From NCBI GenBank assembly GCA_027485045.1, contig JAIXRU010000257.1, positions 1 through 33,862 of the forward strand: 33,862 bases of DNA, read 5' to 3'. This document shows positions 22,969 to 31,458 of this stretch, in pieces (the first letter of the stretch is position 1; every line of letters begins with the position of its first letter). Below the pieces are notes generated by a model that saw nothing but the letters and a program-made list of their open reading frames with translations, was not told where the DNA came from and searched no databases. This DNA is from Opitutaceae bacterium. GTDB taxonomy: Bacteria; Verrucomicrobiota; Verrucomicrobiia; Opitutales; Opitutaceae. The position numbers and the translations under genes are program-made.

Positions 22969-24219
22969 TTAGGTGTAGTCGCCGAGGAGTGGATACAAGG
23001 AGTCGGCGTTGGGGCCGATGAGGGCGAGACGCGGGGCGCGTTTGGGGCAGAGCGGGAGGACGCCGTCGTTTTTGAGCAGAATGATGGATTGGGTGGCGGC
23101 TTCGAGGGCGCGGGCCTGATTTTCAGGAGGATCGAGATCGAGGTCGGCGGGGGTGGGCGCGGAAAAATCCGTGTCGAGTAGACCGAGGCGCAGCTTGAGG
23201 TGGAGCTGGCGGCGCAGGGCGGCATCGATGAGGTAAGGATCGACGCGGCCGCTGCGCAGGGCGGCGGGCAAATCGGCGTAAGCTGAGAGCGTAGGCAGCT
23301 CGACGTCCATGCCCACGGCGAGGGCACGAAGGGCGGCGTCGAGGGGGGTGGGCGCGGCGTGGTATTGGGAGAAAATCTGTTCGATGGCGCCGTAGTCGGA
23401 AATGACGCTGCCTGGGTAAGCCCATTCGCCCCGGAGAATCTGTTGGAGGAGGAAGGTGGAACACGAGGCGGGCTCCCCGCGGTAGCTGTGGTAGCCCGGC
23501 ATGATGGAGCAGACGCCGGCCTCGAAGACGGCGCACTCGTGGGGGAGGAGAACGTCATCGCGGAAAAGCCCGAGGTCATCCGGTGAATGCCCATAGCCGG
23601 CAAAGTGTTTGGCGGTGGCGGCGACTCCGGTGCGGAGGTCTTCGCCCTCGCCCTGCATGCCTTTGATAAAGGCGGTGCCCATGATGGCGGCCAGGTAGGG
23701 GTCTTCGCCAAAGCCCTCTTCGGAGCGGCCCCAGCGCGCGTCTTCGATGACATCGATCATGGGCGAGAGTGCCTGGGTGGCACCGACCGCACGCATGGCG
23801 TGGGCGGAGGCGGCGGCATTGGCCCGGATGAGGTCGGGGCGCCAGGTGGAAGCCATGCCGATCTGCTGCGGGTAGGTGGTGGCTCCGCGAGCGGCGAAGC
23901 CGGAGATGGCCTCCTCGTGGAAGATGGCGGGGATGGCGGCGGAATTGCGCGAGATGAGGAAGCGCTGGAGTTCGGCGACGGTGGCGGCGAGCTCGGAGGG
24001 TTTCAGGGCAACACAGGAGGCGAATTGGGAAACGTGACCGATGCCGTGGGGGACGAGTTTTTCGCACCGGGCGAGATCAAGACGACCGTCCACCACCAAG
24101 TCGTTGAAGCGCACTCCGGCGAGCTGGGCGATTTTTTCCTCGGGTGAGAGCTGCGCGATGAGGGCCTCGATGCGGTCCGTGATGGAAGTGGAGGCGTAGG
24201 TGGAGGCAGAGGGATTCAT
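22969..24219 (-). CDS. N-terminal (nucleophile) half of a broken GH3 beta-glucosidase-type enzyme
   Basis: This 416-residue half is the TIM-barrel domain of a GH3 exo-glycosidase, which hydrolyses beta-linked terminal glucose or related sugars with retention. It has RWGRSEEGFGEDPYL (162-176), KHFAGYG (204-210), PGYHSYRGEP (241-250) and the nucleophile Asp275 in SVISDYGAIEQ. It ends in LIGPNADSLYPLLGDYT, and TAA (22969-22971) follows where GH3 proteins continue into a linker (GDYTxxQ). With the next 362-residue piece it would be 780 residues, the normal length. There is no signal peptide, so it would act in the cytoplasm on imported oligosaccharides. The start ATG (24217-24219) lies 47 bases after the 614-residue gene, in the same operon. 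Function depends on readthrough, suppression or sequence error; otherwise it is a pseudogene. Confidence 0.87.
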   Translation of the reverse strand: MNPSASTYASTSITDRIEALIAQLSPEEKIAQLAGVRFNDLVVDGRLDLARCEKLVPHGIGHVSQFASCVALKPSELAATVAELQRFLISRNSAAIPAIFHEEAISGFAARGATTYPQQIGMASTWRPDLIRANAAASAHAMRAVGATQALSPMIDVIEDARWGRSEEGFGEDPYLAAIMGTAFIKGMQGEGEDLRTGVAATAKHFAGYGHSPDDLGLFRDDVLLPHECAVFEAGVCSIMPGYHSYRGEPASCSTFLLQQILRGEWAYPGSVISDYGAIEQIFSQYHAAPTPLDAALRALAVGMDVELPTLSAYADLPAALRSGRVDPYLIDAALRRQLHLKLRLGLLDTDFSAPTPADLDLDPPENQARALEAATQSIILLKNDGVLPLCPKRAPRLALIGPNADSLYPLLGDYT

Positions 24220-24266
24220 TCCTTGATCGGGGTTGGGGCGGGGTAATTTTCTGGAGGGCGAGGGCG

Positions 24267-26111
24267 TCAGGGTTGCAGGCGCACGGGGGCCTCGATCTCC
24301 CCTTTTACAGGATCCCAGCGCCAGCGGCGGAGATTGCCTTCGGCGGTGGATTGGGGAGCGGAGGTGGCGGCGGGTTGATCGGCGGAGAGCAGTTCGAGGC
24401 CGAGGGCGACGCAGGTCTCGGCGAGTTCGTGGGGGGCGAAGGTGCGGCGCGGGCCTTGGTGTAGGATGGCATCGACGTACACTTCGTCGTTGTTGTCGGT
24501 GCTAGTGCCGGTTTCCCAGCTTCCCGGGAGGCCATCGAAGAGGAGCAGTCCGGGGTGGATGACGAGTCGGCGATCACCGGCGGCGAGAGTCCAGGGGCCC
24601 TTGGAATCTGCGGGAGTGCGGCGGAGGTGTGAGGAGGAAAGCACTACGCGTAAGCGAAGGTCTTCGGAGGAGAAGCGCCCGTCGGCGGGGCGATCAAGGC
24701 TCACGTGCCAGTCGCCCTGGCCGGTGGCGAGGCCGAGCACGAGCAGGAGACAGGGGCCGTTTTGCAGGATGCGCACGCGACCGGAGGCGAAGGCGCGTCC
24801 GTCTTTGAGCAGCTCGACCTTGGCGGAGGCGATGCCGGCCTCAGAGTCACGCCAGTAGGCGGTGACGGGGCGGTGTTGCACCCAAGTGGTGGCGTTGTTG
24901 ACGCTGCCCAAGGTGGCGTCCTCGGCGAACCAGGTGCGCAGTTGGACGGCGGGTTTATCGCCAGCGGGGGCCATCCAAGTCTGCTCCAGCTCGAACGGAG
25001 CGGAAGTATCCGCGGCAAAACGGGCGACCAAATCGGGCGGGCACGCCAAGGCCGGGAGATGGAAAAGAAAATCGGGATTAAGGGTGAGGGTGGACTCCTT
25101 GACCCCGCGCGGCCGCAGGCCGGTGCGTTGCCAAATGAGCAAGGCGGGGTCGGGAGCGAGCCGGTCATGGTAAATGCGGCTCTGTGCGCCAGCCCACTGC
25201 CCGGTGCCGGGGTGGAACTGGGAGGCGGTCAACTCCCACATCCGGCGGCGCATCGCCTCGGCATCGGCGCGGGCGGCGGGATCGGCGACGAGACGGAGCA
25301 CACGTTCGAGTTCGAGGATAAAAACGGTGCCGTAGTGAGGGCTGTTGTATTCGGGCACTCCGCCGTTGGCGACGAGGGCGGCGCGCTGGGCGGCGAGGCG
25401 TCGGCGTCCGTAGGCGAGGAAGGCGGGGTCGTCGAGCAACTCGCCGGCGGCGAGGGTGACGGCGGCACCCATGGCGCAGATGTTGGTGTAGTGCGGGCCG
25501 ATGTCGCGTTTGACGATGGCGTTGCAGGCGTGGCGCAGGGAGGCCTGGAGGCGGCGCACGAGGGCGGGGTCGAGGGCGGCGGCGTGGGCGTGGAGGATTT
25601 CGGCGAAACGGGCGCCCATGAAGTCGGCCCAATTCCAGTCGGCCGGAGCCATTTTTTCGGGCGGCTCCTCGGAAAACCAGCCCCAGATGCCGTAGTGGAT
25701 CGATATCGGGTCGGTGACTTGCAGGTCGAGCAAACGCTCGAGGATGCTGGAAGCGCGGATGACCTCCTCGGGGCTGCCGCTCATGAGCAGCAGTTGGGCG
25801 TATTGGGCGCTGATGAGGGTCGAGTGGACGAGTTGACCCTTCTTCACCCGGGTGTGGTAACCGGGGCTGGCGCCGTTGGTGGTGATCAGATTATCGGCGG
25901 GGTCGAAGCGTTGCTCGCAGGACGCGAGGGCGGCTTTAAGCAGTGCCTGGCGGGAGGGGGGAGACGAGGAGGGAGCGGTCATAAGGGGGAGAAGCGGCTT
26001 TGGCGCGCACGTTGCGGTCTCTGGGACAAGGATGGCGGCGAGGACGCCGCTGATCGCAATCAGGGTGTGCAGTTTGACCGAGGTGAAAGCGCGGACAGAT
26101 CGACAGGACAT
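24267..26111 (-). CDS. Secreted toroid-like protein of unknown function (614 aa)
   Basis: A signal peptide (1-35, cut near ATC-AP) is followed by a mainly helical region (40-330) and a beta-rich second half. The layout is that of (alpha/alpha) toroid glycan-active proteins. The motif EYNSPHYGTVFILELERVLRLV (about 255-276) is reminiscent of a substrate-binding segment in several uncharacterised toroid families. HYGIWGWFSEEPPEKM and YHDRLAPDPALL are further conserved-looking stretches. I cannot assign a family or catalytic residues. The start is ATG 26109-26111 and the stop TGA 24267-24269. It lies 139 bases after the 1637-residue gene and 47 bases before GH3, so it probably belongs to the same glycan operon. 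Heparinase-like or other GH/PL families are alternatives. Confidence 0.6.
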   Translation of the reverse strand: MSCRSVRAFTSVKLHTLIAISGVLAAILVPETATCAPKPLLPLMTAPSSSPPSRQALLKAALASCEQRFDPADNLITTNGASPGYHTRVKKGQLVHSTLISAQYAQLLLMSGSPEEVIRASSILERLLDLQVTDPISIHYGIWGWFSEEPPEKMAPADWNWADFMGARFAEILHAHAAALDPALVRRLQASLRHACNAIVKRDIGPHYTNICAMGAAVTLAAGELLDDPAFLAYGRRRLAAQRAALVANGGVPEYNSPHYGTVFILELERVLRLVADPAARADAEAMRRRMWELTASQFHPGTGQWAGAQSRIYHDRLAPDPALLIWQRTGLRPRGVKESTLTLNPDFLFHLPALACPPDLVARFAADTSAPFELEQTWMAPAGDKPAVQLRTWFAEDATLGSVNNATTWVQHRPVTAYWRDSEAGIASAKVELLKDGRAFASGRVRILQNGPCLLLVLGLATGQGDWHVSLDRPADGRFSSEDLRLRVVLSSSHLRRTPADSKGPWTLAAGDRRLVIHPGLLLFDGLPGSWETGTSTDNNDEVYVDAILHQGPRRTFAPHELAETCVALGLELLSADQPAATSAPQSTAEGNLRRWRWDPVKGEIEAPVRLQP

Positions 26112-26186
26112 GGCAGGGTGGGGTTGGGGTGCTGCGGCCGTGGGGTGAACCCTGTGCGCGAGCGGTTAGAGGAACAAATCGTATTT

Positions 26187-26204
26187 AGTTCATAACGTTG
26201 AACT
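26187..26204. promoter_or_regulatory. 6-bp inverted repeat upstream of the 614-aa gene
   Basis: AGTTCA (26187-26192) and TGAACT (26199-26204) are exact complements around six bases and lie about 76 bases upstream of the ATG. The flanking sequence is AT-rich compared with the window. It could be an operator for the 614-GH3-symporter unit. The regulator is not in the window. Confidence 0.35.
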
Positions 26205-26250
26205 CGTCCGGAGGGGGCGTAGCTGGCCGACGAAAAACGGGACCAAACAA

Positions 26251-29200
26251 TCAAGGAGCGGTCACGCGGAGACGTAGGAAACGGCGGGGCGGTGTGGCGC
26301 TGGCGACGGGGACCGTATCGGTGACGGTGACGGTCTGGCCGACGGTGCCGGGATTGGTGGCGAGTACTGTCCACGAGCCGGATGCGAGCGTTGACGACGC
26401 CTCAACGTGGTAGGTCAGGTCGGCGCGGGCGCGGAGGAAGGAAAGGGCGAGCGTGGAGTTGGGAGCGGGGAGCAGGGAGACGACGGGGGTGGCGGAAGAA
26501 GCGGCGGAGGTCGGCGAGGTGCCGAGGGCGTATTCGAGGATGTTGGACGCGCCGTCGCGGTCGGTGTCGGCGGTGTCGGCGGCGGTGCCGGAGTTGGCGG
26601 AGGTGCCGAAGTGCTGGAGACGCCAGCTTTCAATGGCGGTATAAGGAAGGTAGGCGGAGAGGACGATGTCGTTGCCGGATTTGGTGACGATGAAGCTGCC
26701 TTCGTAGTCGGCGGTAGGGAGGCGGGAACCGAACGGGATATTGGCGAACGTGCCGGAGAGCGTGCCGGTGGAGCTTAGAATCGTGAAGGTGGCGCTGTTG
26801 GGCGGGGCGTAACCAGGGAGGAGGGCGACGGAGAGGTCGCCCGCCAGGGAGGTGGTGCCGCTGACCGTGAGGTTGTCGAACTGGGTGGCGGTTCCTTGGA
26901 AGGTGGTGGCCGCGGTGGTGCCGCCGAGGTCTAGGTCGAGGGTGGCGGCGACGCCGAGGCTGTAGTTGCCATTGATGACGGTGCGGCCGGGGGTGCCGAG
27001 GTCGCCGGGGGCGAGGGTGCCGGCGGTTTGGAGCAGTGCGGTGGGGGTGAGGCCGCCGGAGGCCGGGGTGACGAAGCCTGCGGAAGCCGTGACGGTGGCA
27101 GCGCTGAGCTGGCCGCCGGTCCAGTTGAAGGTGCGGGTCTGGCCGGTGGTGGTGGCGGCGGCGGAGAGGGTGCCGCTGAGGACGAGTTTGCCGCCCTGGA
27201 GGTGGACGGTGTCGGTCTCGGCGGTGCGGACGCTGATGCTGCCAAGGGTGAGGCCGCCGTTGAGCATGACGGTGCCGCCCTCGCCGATGGTGAGGGAGTT
27301 GGCGTTCACCATGGAGCCGCCGTCGGCCAGCGTGAAACCGCCGGCGGCGGTGAGGAGGGCGGGGCCGCCGCCGGAGTTGTTGACCTGAAAGACGAGGGAG
27401 GTGTTGGTGCCCGTGGCGCTGCCGTGCAGCAGACTGATGCCGGTATTGAAACGGAGGGCACCGTTGAGGATGCGCCACGTGCCATGGGCGAAGGTGCCGT
27501 TGGCGGATACGGTGACGTCGGCACCGTTGGTGAGGGTGAAGGTGCCGCTGGCTTGGGCGCCGGTGTTGTTCTGGCCGATTTGCCCGAGGGTCCAGATGCC
27601 GCCGTCGAAGGTGTGGGCGGAGTTGGGCGCGGCGGTGTTGTAGCCGAAAAAGGAAAACGCGACGCCGCCCGGGCCGGACTGGCGAAGGGTGGCGCGGGCG
27701 TTGTCCGCGCCGACTTGGAACATCGAGAAACTGCTGCCGCCGGCGAAGGTGAGGGTTTGCGCGGTGGTGGCGCTGTTCGAGATCAGGCCGGTGGCACCGG
27801 AGCCGGAGAGGAGGCCGAGGGACGTGATGGGCGCGGTGAGATCGAGCCGCCCGTTGACCGTGATGGGCGCGGGAAAGGAACCGCCGGTGAGACGGGCGAT
27901 GGTGGAGGGATTGTTGCCGCCGAACTTGTAGGTCGGCAGGCCGTCGGCGGGCGGGGAAACGAGCAGGGGGCCGGTGAAGGTGTTGTTGCCGGAAAATACG
28001 GTGGTGCCGTTGCCGGTGAGGGTGAGCGAGCGCGCCCCGCCCGGCTCGCTGATCGCGCTGGCGACGGTGAGGGTGCGTCCGGAGGCGATGGCCCACGTTT
28101 GGTGCGCGGCCAGCGTGAGGGGGGTGTTGACAGTGAGGTTTTGGGTCGAGGTGGAGAGGTCGAAACCGCCGCCGCCGAGGATGAGGGGGCCGGTGCCGGA
28201 GCTGAGGGTGATGGCGGTGGAGGGCGAGGCGAGTTGGATGCGACCAACGGTGAGGCCGGAGCCCACGCCGACGGTGCCACTGGTGTAGGTGCCGGTCCAC
28301 GTCGCGGTATCGAAGACGCCGGGCGTGGTGCCGCCGGTCCAGCTAGCGGTCTGGTTGAGGGTGCTGGTGTTGTTGGCTTTGACGGTGGCGGCGGGGTTGA
28401 GTGCGGAGAGGGAGGCGGAGCTGGAGGTGATGCTGCCGGCGGAGTTGGTGATGATGACATCGTAGAGACCAACATCAGCCGCTTGGACCGAGGGGACAGT
28501 GTAGCTGGCGGAGTTGGCAGCCGGGATGGGTTGGCCGTCTTTGCGCCATTGATACGAGACGGCGAGGCCGACGGCGGTGACGGTGAAGGAGGCCGAGCCT
28601 CCGAAGGCAACCAGCTGGGTCACGGGTTGCTGGGTGATCCTCGGCGTGACGATAATCGCGAGGGTGGTGGCGGCCACCGCTTCGCTGGGGAGCGAAGACC
28701 GCACAAAATCCGCTGCGGTGAGACGGTAGTAATAGGTCTGCCCCTCAAGGAGATTGGTGTCGGTCCAAGTGGTCGCCGTCAGCCCGCTGGCCAGGGTGGT
28801 GAAGGGGCCGGAGAGTGAGGCCGCGCGTTGGAGGGTGTAGGTGAGGGCTTCTTCGGGGGCATCCCAAGACAAACGAATCTGGGTGCCGGAAAGGGCCTCT
28901 CCGCGCAGGCCGGTGGGGGTGGTCACGGGCCGGATGGTCTGTTGAGCATAGATTTCCAAGTAATCGACACGAGCGGGCGTGCCGCCGGTTCCGGGGGTGA
29001 GCTCCAGAGTGACCGTGTCGCCAGATTTTAAGGCGAGCCCGCGGCTGAGGCGGTGCCGGATCTGCAAGGGTGGGCTGTTTAGGCCTGCCGTGAACAACAG
29101 AGCGGTCCAGGCATCGACCTGCGTGCCATTGATTTTCAGGCGGTAGCTGGCGGCGTCCGCACTGCCGGTGAGGTAGGCGGTGTTGATGGCATAGAGGCCG

Positions 29201-31164
29201 TCCGCCCCGGTGAACGTTCTCCCCAGGATGCCCAGGCCCGTGCTGGTGCGGACGCCCTGCCCGTTGGAATAGGCGGTGTCGGTCTCGAGCGCGCCTCCGG
29301 TCACGGACAAACTCTCCGCTTCGTTTTTGGCGGGCAGGATGTAGTTGTCCTTGTTGCCGGAGTATTGGGCGATGGCGGGGTCTGCGGTGGTGACGTTGCC
29401 GATGAAGTGGTTGTTGATGGCGTCGAGTTCGGCGGAGGTTTGCTCCTTGATGGCGGAGCTGCAGTTGACCGTGGCGTTGCGTTCAAAGGTGAGGTATTCG
29501 GAATAATTATCCGCATAAAGACCCGCGGCCGGGTTGGTGCCGGTCCATATCGATAGCCGCAGGTTGTGGATAAAGTTATCCGCGACGAGGGTTCCTGGCT
29601 GGCGTCCCAGCGTGTAAACGCCGCCGCCGTCGTCATGGAGTTGCATGACGTGGTGGATGTAATTTTGGCGAACGATATTGTCCCACATACCGACATTACG
29701 TCCGGTGCCGCCGGCCTGTCCGCCCACCTGGACTCCCATGTAGGGGGCAAAAGCGATTTCGTTATCAGCCACCAAGAGACGGGTGACGAAGTAGGAGATC
29801 ACGCCGATGCCATTGGTGTAGTGCTGCCCGTAGCGGGTGATCGAATTGTTCAGGACCTTGATGTTGTCGCAGAGGTCCTCAGGCAGGGGATTGGCGGTGG
29901 CCGCGTCGTGGATTACGACGCCGTTGGCGGCGATCCAGCGAAAATCGTTGTTGAGAATCGTGCTGTGGCTGACGCCCCGGACGAAGGAAACGCCGTTGAG
30001 CCCGAGAAAGCGGAAGGAGCAGGAGACGATGTCTACGTTTTCGGCATACTGGACGGTGATCGCGCCCGGGCGGGTGCCGTTCAAAAAGTCCCGCGCGCCC
30101 TGCGTCATGGCGGCGCCGTTGAGACTCGCGCGGTTCCAATTGCTGTGGGTGAACTCGAGGCCTTCGAAGCGGAGGTTGCGCGCTTTGTTCGTTGCGGTGC
30201 CCTCCACCCGGACGATGACCTCCAGAGACGGCGCTTCGACCGTGGCCGTGGCCAGGTCATCCCCGGCCAGCGGCTTGTAATAAAGCACGTCGCCGGTGGT
30301 GTCCAAAAACCACTCGCCCTCGGCATCCAGGAAATCCAGGGAGTTCTCGAAAAAGTAAGGTGCCTCCGGCCAAAAGCCGTTGCCCTTGTCAAAGAGCCGC
30401 GTGCTTTCATTGGGTTGAAAGGTGACGGTGGCCTGGCCACCGCTGACGGTGTAGGAACTGATTCTCCCCCGGTAGTGATACCAATGCGGGTTCATCACCA
30501 TTTCCACCTCGTTGAGGCCCGACCAGGCGGCGATTTCCCAGGCGTTGATCTTGGCCGTCTTCGCCGTGGCATCGATGCCGATCATACTGTAGTAGGGGCC
30601 GAATGAATCTCCATCTTCTCGGTTGGGATGCCGAGCCCGGATGCCGGTTTTGCCGTTGATGTAAAGCTGCCGGAAGGTGGCGGTGACGCCGGTCTTTTTG
30701 TAGATGTTTTTAACGGCATCATGGAGCGTCCATCCGGAGGAGAGGCCTGCGCCGCCGCTGAGGACGGGAGCTTCGTTTTCGTAGTTTTTATAGATCACTC
30801 GATATCCGTTGGTCCCGGAGTCGGCGGGTCCGAATACAAGCGTGGCGGTTTGGCGGTGGAGCCCGCCGCGCAGATAAACAAGGATGTCTCCGGTCATGTT
30901 GGCCGCGAAGGTGGCCACCGATTGTTTCGCTTTGCCCACGGTTTTGAACGCGGTGGCCGGGGAAAGCCCGTCCCGGCTGTCGCTGCCTTGCACGGGGTCC
31001 ACGTAGAACGTTTGCATGGCCTGGGCGGCTGCGTTCGTTTGGACGCTGAGAAAAATCGCAATAAAGAACGACAGGATAGGGAAAACAGAGTGGAACGGGA
31101 CGCGCGGGGTGGGTCGTCCGGGGGGCGATCGGAGGCCGGGTGGTGATGAAGGTGAATCCTGCAT
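26251..31164 (-). CDS. Giant secreted beta-helix protein with CBM-like, FnIII, Ig-like, PATR and shared tail domains (1637 aa)
   Basis: A long N-terminus carries a hydrophobic signal segment at 27-44 and ends near TNAAAQA. A right-handed beta-helix (about 52-605) opens FYVDPVQGSDSRDGLSPATAF and includes HDDGGGVYTLGRQPG (510-524), the acidic GxxY turn also seen in GH141-like and lyase beta-helices. A carbohydrate-binding-like domain starts NEAESL (about 614-745). Fibronectin-III (750-840), Ig-like (845-935) and PATR repeats (about 945-1510) follow. The shared tail (1511-1637) ends PPRRFLRLRVTAP. The order is the reverse of the 2135-residue protein, where PATR precedes the helix. Residues 70-110 of this tail are nearly identical to the tail of the 1263-residue protein. 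Activity is likely on a fucosylated glycan, but this is inferred from neighbours only. Confidence 0.87.
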   Translation of the reverse strand: MQDSPSSPPGLRSPPGRPTPRVPFHSVFPILSFFIAIFLSVQTNAAAQAMQTFYVDPVQGSDSRDGLSPATAFKTVGKAKQSVATFAANMTGDILVYLRGGLHRQTATLVFGPADSGTNGYRVIYKNYENEAPVLSGGAGLSSGWTLHDAVKNIYKKTGVTATFRQLYINGKTGIRARHPNREDGDSFGPYYSMIGIDATAKTAKINAWEIAAWSGLNEVEMVMNPHWYHYRGRISSYTVSGGQATVTFQPNESTRLFDKGNGFWPEAPYFFENSLDFLDAEGEWFLDTTGDVLYYKPLAGDDLATATVEAPSLEVIVRVEGTATNKARNLRFEGLEFTHSNWNRASLNGAAMTQGARDFLNGTRPGAITVQYAENVDIVSCSFRFLGLNGVSFVRGVSHSTILNNDFRWIAANGVVIHDAATANPLPEDLCDNIKVLNNSITRYGQHYTNGIGVISYFVTRLLVADNEIAFAPYMGVQVGGQAGGTGRNVGMWDNIVRQNYIHHVMQLHDDGGGVYTLGRQPGTLVADNFIHNLRLSIWTGTNPAAGLYADNYSEYLTFERNATVNCSSAIKEQTSAELDAINNHFIGNVTTADPAIAQYSGNKDNYILPAKNEAESLSVTGGALETDTAYSNGQGVRTSTGLGILGRTFTGADGLYAINTAYLTGSADAASYRLKINGTQVDAWTALLFTAGLNSPPLQIRHRLSRGLALKSGDTVTLELTPGTGGTPARVDYLEIYAQQTIRPVTTPTGLRGEALSGTQIRLSWDAPEEALTYTLQRAASLSGPFTTLASGLTATTWTDTNLLEGQTYYYRLTAADFVRSSLPSEAVAATTLAIIVTPRITQQPVTQLVAFGGSASFTVTAVGLAVSYQWRKDGQPIPAANSASYTVPSVQAADVGLYDVIITNSAGSITSSSASLSALNPAATVKANNTSTLNQTASWTGGTTPGVFDTATWTGTYTSGTVGVGSGLTVGRIQLASPSTAITLSSGTGPLILGGGGFDLSTSTQNLTVNTPLTLAAHQTWAIASGRTLTVASAISEPGGARSLTLTGNGTTVFSGNNTFTGPLLVSPPADGLPTYKFGGNNPSTIARLTGGSFPAPITVNGRLDLTAPITSLGLLSGSGATGLISNSATTAQTLTFAGGSSFSMFQVGADNARATLRQSGPGGVAFSFFGYNTAAPNSAHTFDGGIWTLGQIGQNNTGAQASGTFTLTNGADVTVSANGTFAHGTWRILNGALRFNTGISLLHGSATGTNTSLVFQVNNSGGGPALLTAAGGFTLADGGSMVNANSLTIGEGGTVMLNGGLTLGSISVRTAETDTVHLQGGKLVLSGTLSAAATTTGQTRTFNWTGGQLSAATVTASAGFVTPASGGLTPTALLQTAGTLAPGDLGTPGRTVINGNYSLGVAATLDLDLGGTTAATTFQGTATQFDNLTVSGTTSLAGDLSVALLPGYAPPNSATFTILSSTGTLSGTFANIPFGSRLPTADYEGSFIVTKSGNDIVLSAYLPYTAIESWRLQHFGTSANSGTAADTADTDRDGASNILEYALGTSPTSAASSATPVVSLLPAPNSTLALSFLRARADLTYHVEASSTLASGSWTVLATNPGTVGQTVTVTDTVPVASATPPRRFLRLRVTAP

Positions 31165-31245
31165 GGGGGGCGGGGCTGGGGTCTTGGATTTCGGCCACCG
31201 GGCGAAACTCGACGCTGTGGCTGGCGCTTGGCGGGTTAAGTTAAA

Positions 31246-31295
31246 CTACGAGCGTGATGGTCAGGGTGCGGGAGTGCGGTTGGCAGCACTCGTAG
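31246..31295. promoter_or_regulatory. Two overlapping inverted repeats upstream of the 1637-aa gene
   Basis: CTACGAG (31246-31252) pairs with CTCGTAG (31289-31295). GAGTGC (31272-31277) pairs with GCACTC (31286-31291). The two right arms share three bases, so the hairpins cannot form together fully. They lie 82-131 bases upstream of the start codon, and the rest of 31165-31458 shows no gene. An operator or an attenuator-like leader are possible. Confidence 0.35.
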
Positions 31296-31458
31296 CGGAT
31301 GACGACGGATTCGCTTATACCAGCCACCCATGTTTTTATTGGCGCTGGAATCAGCGCTGGATTATCCGGCCGACATCACCCTCGGCTGAGCAGTCCGCTG
31401 GCATACTCTCGTGATGACGTGGTTATGGATAATGGTATCTTAGAAAGAAATCGCGCGG

